Of a DNA stretch of 8,591 nucleotides, positions 5,229 to 8,591 are shown piece by piece. Made by a program: the position numbers and the translations under genes. A model generated the notes under the pieces. That model ran no database searches, was not told the DNA's origin, and saw nothing but the letters and a program-made list of their open reading frames with translations. The stretch spans positions 1 through 8,591 of the forward strand of contig CATOOY010000047.1 in the NCBI GenBank assembly GCA_951801995.1, read 5' to 3'. How positions within the stretch are numbered: the stretch's first letter is position 1; every line of letters starts with the position of its first letter. The DNA comes from an uncultured Erysipelotrichaceae bacterium. GTDB lineage: Bacteria > Bacillota_I > Bacilli_A > RF39 > UBA660.

Positions 5229-6533
5229 ATGTATCATTTTATTGGAATAAAAGGGTCTGGGATGGCTGCATTGGCACAAATTATGAAACAGTTAGGATAT
5301 GAAGTACAAGGTAGTGATCTAGAAAAACATTTTTTTACAGAGGAAGGACTGAAAAAACAAAATATAAAAGTTTTTCCTTTTGATGAAAAGAATATAAAAG
5401 AAGATATGAAAATAATAGTAGGAGCTTCTTTTACAGAGGAAAATGAAGAAGTAAAGAAAGCCAAAGAATTATCTTTACCAATATATACGTATTCAGAAAT
5501 GGTAGGGAAACTTACGAAAAAATTTGAGACAGTTTGTATAGCAGGTTGTCATGGAAAAACCACAACAACCGCTATGATGGCACATGTCTTAAACGGAATA
5601 AAAGGAGCAAATTATCTAATAGGAGATGGAACAGGAAATGCAGAAAATAAAAACGAATATTTTATTCTAGAAGCTTGTGAATATAGAAGACATTTCTTAG
5701 ACTATACACCCACATATGCTATTATTACTAATATAGATTTAGATCATGTTGATTATTTTCAGGATATTGATGATGTAATAGATGCATATCAGTCCTATGC
5801 AAATAATGCTTTAAAAATGATTATTGCATGTGGGGATGATCCCTATACACACAGTTTAGAAGTAACAAAACCAATTTTCTTTTATGGTTTAAAAGAAGAT
5901 AATGATATTAAAGCAGTAAATGTGGAATATAAAATATCAGGAACAAGTTTTGATGTATTTGTAGAAGAAAATTACTATGGACATTTTGACCTTCCTATTT
6001 ATGGGAAACACATGCTTTTAGATGCTCTTGCAGTAATTGGGACATCTTACTATGAAAGATTAGATGCCAAAGAAGTAGCAAGAATTTTTAAAACTTTTAT
6101 GGGTGCCAAAAGAAGATTTACAGAAATAAAAGTAGGAGAAAATATTATTATTGATGACTATGCACATCATCCTAATGAAGTAAAATCTTGTTTAAATTCA
6201 ATAAAACAAAAATATCCAAATAAAAAAATAGTAACCATCTTTCAGCCACATACTTTTTCTAGAACCAAAGAATTTGCAAAAGATTTAGTAAAAGCATTAG
6301 AAAACACCCATAAAGCCTATTTTTTACCTATTCACCCTGCACGTGAAAAACAAGAAGATTTTGAAGGAGTAACATCTGAAATAATTACAAAACAAATGCA
6401 AAATGGATATTTAATAGAAAAAGAAGATATATCTAAAATTGTAGAAGAAGAAAATACAGTATATGCATTTATGAGTCCAAATGATCTTTGGGTATTAGAA
6501 GAAGAACTCAAAGTAAAATTAGAAAATAAATAA
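5229..6533 (+). CDS. murC: UDP-N-acetylmuramate--L-alanine ligase MurC
   Basis: MurC adds L-alanine to UDP-N-acetylmuramic acid with ATP, the first amino-acid step of peptidoglycan stem-peptide synthesis in the cytoplasm. The 434-aa protein is close to the B. subtilis length and has the three Mur ligase domains. The N-terminal UDP-binding Rossmann fold has GIKGSGMAALA (6-16). The central ATPase domain has the P-loop GCHGKTTTT (106-114), EACEYRRHFL (148-157), NIDLDHVDYF (168-177) and GKHMLLDALAV (259-269). The C-terminal domain has RRF (295-297), DDYAHHP (309-315), FQPHTFSRTK (338-347) and an ARE (371-373). Departures from common forms are a Cys in the P-loop, Leu-Leu-Asp where HNVLNAL is common, and MSPNDL (415-420) where MGAGDI is common. 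The start ATG 5229 has AGGAGAGG five bases upstream. I see no convincing promoter of its own, so it may depend on transcription from the prepilin region. A terminator follows. Confidence 0.98.
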   Translation: MYHFIGIKGSGMAALAQIMKQLGYEVQGSDLEKHFFTEEGLKKQNIKVFPFDEKNIKEDMKIIVGASFTEENEEVKKAKELSLPIYTYSEMVGKLTKKFETVCIAGCHGKTTTTAMMAHVLNGIKGANYLIGDGTGNAENKNEYFILEACEYRRHFLDYTPTYAIITNIDLDHVDYFQDIDDVIDAYQSYANNALKMIIACGDDPYTHSLEVTKPIFFYGLKEDNDIKAVNVEYKISGTSFDVFVEENYYGHFDLPIYGKHMLLDALAVIGTSYYERLDAKEVARIFKTFMGAKRRFTEIKVGENIIIDDYAHHPNEVKSCLNSIKQKYPNKKIVTIFQPHTFSRTKEFAKDLVKALENTHKAYFLPIHPAREKQEDFEGVTSEIITKQMQNGYLIEKEDISKIVEEENTVYAFMSPNDLWVLEEELKVKLENK

Positions 6534-6578
6534 AAACAATTCTTTTTGTAAAAAATTGGAAAACATATGAAAATATAG

Positions 6579-6601
6579 AAAGAGCAGATGCTCTTTTTTT
6601 T
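6579..6601 (+). terminator. Terminator after murC
   Basis: AAAGAGC (6579-6585), loop AGAT (6586-6589) and GCTCTTT (6590-6596) form a 7-bp stem followed by a T run ending at 6601. It separates murC from the next gene, whose promoter begins seven bases later. Confidence 0.85.
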
Positions 6602-6607
6602 GACTTA

Positions 6608-6616
6608 TGGTATAAT
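6608..6616 (+). promoter_or_regulatory. Extended -10 promoter for the addB-like gene
   Basis: TGGTATAAT at 6608-6616 is a perfect extended -10 (TGn then TATAAT). No -35 is evident at 17 bases, which an extended -10 can tolerate. Transcription would start near 6623, about 12 bases before the ATG, leaving a leader that is little more than the ribosome binding site GTGGTGAT (6624-6631). Confidence 0.65.
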
Positions 6617-6634
6617 AATAAAAGTGGTGATATC

Positions 6635-8591
6635 ATGAAAATAGATACTTATTTAAATAAAAATGTAATAATTATTACAGATCATATTCATAAAAAAAAG
6701 ATTTTAAAATATGCAAGTAAAAACCATATAATTTTATCATGTAAAATTTATACCATAGAAGAAGTAAAAACAAAATACTTATTTACCTATCATGAAAAAG
6801 CCATATTGGAAATAATAGAAAAAGAAAAAGTATTACCAAGTATTGCTGAAATATATATGCATATATGCTATTACCTAGAAGAAAAAACATATAAAAGTGA
6901 AAAAATACAAAAATTATCTCAATTATTTGAACATTTAAAAAATGAAAATTTAGTAAAAAAAGATCTTGTTTTTCCAAAATTTATGAGAAATAAAACAATT
7001 ATTTTATATGAATTAGAAAATATAGAAAATGCAGATAAAAAAATATTTCAAAAATTATCCTCTGAAAATAAAGTAATTACACTTGAAGAAGAGGAAAAAG
7101 ATTTTTGTCATACATTATATACTTTTGACAACATAGAAGAAGAAATAGCCCATCTTGCAAGTACTATCGCATCTCTGATAAATCAAAACATAGATAAAAA
7201 CCACATAAAAGTTATTTTATTAAACGATGATTATAAAAATGTAATCAAAAGAGTTTTCACACTTTATCATATTCCATTTCAAATAAAAGAGAAAAAGCCA
7301 CTAATTTCTTATGATATAACAAAATATTTTCTTTATTTATTAGAAGAAATAGAAGATAAAAAAGAAATACCATTTTTACTTTCTGAAAATTACGATCTAA
7401 AAGATCCCTTTTTAAAAGAAATACATAGAAAATTAATAAACATTTTAAATAAATATGACTTTATAGAAAATAAAGACAAACATAAACAAATAATAAAATA
7501 TATTTGCAGCAAAGAGAGCATAGAAAAAGAAGAATATGAAAATATAATAGAAGTCACTTCTTTATATCAAGATGATATAGAACAAGAAGATTTTTTATTC
7601 TTGATAGGTGCATCTTTATCCTATTTTCCAAAAATATATAAAGATGATGATTATATAAATGATAAAGAAAAAGAAGAACTAGAATTAGATTGTACCTTAG
7701 AAAAAAACAAAAAAGAAAAAGAAAAATTAAGGAAATTTTTAAATACACATAAAAATATAAAGATTAGTTATGCAAAATTTTCAAGCACAAAAGAATATGC
7801 AAAAGCAGATATAATAGAAGAACTTATAAAAGAAGGAAAACTAATATTAAAAGAAAAAGAAGATATTGCATTTACCAAAGATTTTGCTTCTTATCTTTGT
7901 AGTAAAGAATTAGATGAATTTGTTAAATATAACAAAGTAAGTAAAAGACTTCCTATTTTATTTCATAATATATCATCTAAATATAAAAGTTATAAACACC
8001 AATATACGCCTATTGAAAAAGAAGACTTTCTATCTCTTATTCAAAATAATATTACACTTTCCTATACATCTTTAGAAACATTTTATAAATGTAGGTTTCG
8101 TTATTATTTACAAAACATAGTAAAAGTAAAAGAGGAAAAAGAAGAAGATATAGAACGTATTTTCGGACTAATTGTCCACGAAATATTAGAAAGCATAGAA
8201 AATAAAAAAGAATTAGAAGACATCCTAGATTCTATTATCTTTTCTTATTATGAAAAAGAAAAAATATCATTTAAAGAACACTTTTACATAGAAAAATATA
8301 AAAGAGAAATAAAAAGAATGCTTGCTATTTTAAAAAAACAGCAAGAAAGATCCTCTTTTATAACAAAATATTTAGAAAAAGAATTTTGTGAAAATATAGA
8401 TTATAAAAAACTCAAAGTAAAATTAATCGGTAAAATAGATAAAGTTTGTCTCTACAAAGAAAAAGGGAAAATATATGGAGCAATCATAGATTATAAAACA
8501 GGAAGTACTCATTTCGACATAAATAAAATATACTATGGATTAAATATGCAATTGTTTATTTACTATTATTTATTAAAGCAAAAAGAAAATA
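6635..8591 (+). CDS. AddB-like PD-(D/E)XK nuclease, 3' end beyond the window
   Basis: The frame from ATG 6635 is open to the right edge (652 codons, no stop), so this is a 5'-complete, 3'-partial gene. The C-terminal part is a RecB/AddB-type nuclease: FYKCRFRYYL with C486, FGLIVHEILE with H515, GKIDK with D602, IDYKTG with D619 and K621, and NMQLFIYY with Q639. C486 fits the first of four cysteines holding the [4Fe-4S] cluster in AddB; the other three would lie past the window edge. The middle (about 165-217, DNIEEEIAHLA ... YHIPFQI) resembles the C-terminal helicase-like domain of UvrD/AddB proteins. No Walker A motif is seen in the N-terminus. In AddAB this subunit helps process double-strand breaks for RecA loading, usually next to addA, which may follow. 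The nuclease starts about 480 residues in, much earlier than in B. subtilis AddB (about 1166 aa), so the helicase-like part is compact. The subunit name is an inference from domain order. Confidence 0.85.
   Translation, partial: MKIDTYLNKNVIIITDHIHKKKILKYASKNHIILSCKIYTIEEVKTKYLFTYHEKAILEIIEKEKVLPSIAEIYMHICYYLEEKTYKSEKIQKLSQLFEHLKNENLVKKDLVFPKFMRNKTIILYELENIENADKKIFQKLSSENKVITLEEEEKDFCHTLYTFDNIEEEIAHLASTIASLINQNIDKNHIKVILLNDDYKNVIKRVFTLYHIPFQIKEKKPLISYDITKYFLYLLEEIEDKKEIPFLLSENYDLKDPFLKEIHRKLINILNKYDFIENKDKHKQIIKYICSKESIEKEEYENIIEVTSLYQDDIEQEDFLFLIGASLSYFPKIYKDDDYINDKEKEELELDCTLEKNKKEKEKLRKFLNTHKNIKISYAKFSSTKEYAKADIIEELIKEGKLILKEKEDIAFTKDFASYLCSKELDEFVKYNKVSKRLPILFHNISSKYKSYKHQYTPIEKEDFLSLIQNNITLSYTSLETFYKCRFRYYLQNIVKVKEEKEEDIERIFGLIVHEILESIENKKELEDILDSIIFSYYEKEKISFKEHFYIEKYKREIKRMLAILKKQQERSSFITKYLEKEFCENIDYKKLKVKLIGKIDKVCLYKEKGKIYGAIIDYKTGSTHFDINKIYYGLNMQLFIYYYLLKQKEN

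Noticed and set aside
6538..6561. AT-rich inverted repeat CAATT...AATTG just after murC
   Set aside because: The stem is nearly all A-T with a mismatch and has no T run after it. The real terminator is the GC-containing hairpin at 6579-6601.
1..8591. CRISPR array, insertion sequence, prophage, tRNA/rRNA or riboswitch
   Set aside because: No regularly spaced repeats, transposase motifs, tRNA-like cloverleafs or long structured leaders were seen. Gene spacing is too tight for leader riboswitches.

Overview
This window is very AT-rich DNA (GC looks well under one third by eye, not counted). Every gene is on the + strand. Codons are strongly A/T-ending (AAA, GAA, ATA, TTA, AGA), start codons are ATG, and Shine-Dalgarno sites are strong GGAGG/GGTGA types. 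Tryptophan is encoded by TGG and no CDS contains an internal TGA, so the standard bacterial code fits better than the Mycoplasma code. The sporulation pair spoIIGA-sigE and the rsmE/mtaB (yqeU/yqeV) neighbourhood place it in the Bacillota. The extreme AT bias, short proteins and compact spacing suggest a small-genome, probably host-associated Bacilli lineage close to the Erysipelotrichia/Mollicutes/RF39-type groups. That lineage guess is inference; the presence of a spore-forming-type sigma factor cascade is not.

Layout. Bases 1-1893: a terminator left over from the gene to the left, then a promoter driving rsmE (16S rRNA m3U1498 methyltransferase). A translationally coupled unknown gene follows, encoding a one-pass membrane protein with a very long charged Glu/Lys/Arg helix; its stop codon lies inside a terminator hairpin. 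Bases 1923-3191: mtaB (tRNA t6A37 methylthiotransferase). In B. subtilis rsmE and mtaB are direct neighbours, so the unknown gene is an insertion into a conserved translation-fidelity cluster. Bases 3207-4736: terminator, promoter, then spoIIGA and sigE separated by one base. SpoIIGA is the membrane aspartic protease that activates pro-SigE, the early mother-cell sigma factor of sporulation. Bases 4754-5227: a solitary type IV prepilin-like gene broken by a one-base frameshift, plus a decayed tail. Bases 5229-6533: murC (UDP-N-acetylmuramate--L-alanine ligase, peptidoglycan precursor synthesis), ended by a clear terminator. From 6608 to the right edge: a promoter and a PD-(D/E)XK nuclease gene that resembles a shortened AddB (double-strand-break repair), cut off by the window.

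The window is mostly core housekeeping plus sporulation. The least explained parts are the charged-helix membrane protein, the broken prepilin, and the recurring arrangement of terminator, promoter and about 10-base leader between genes. I see no CRISPR array, insertion sequence, tRNA, rRNA or riboswitch.
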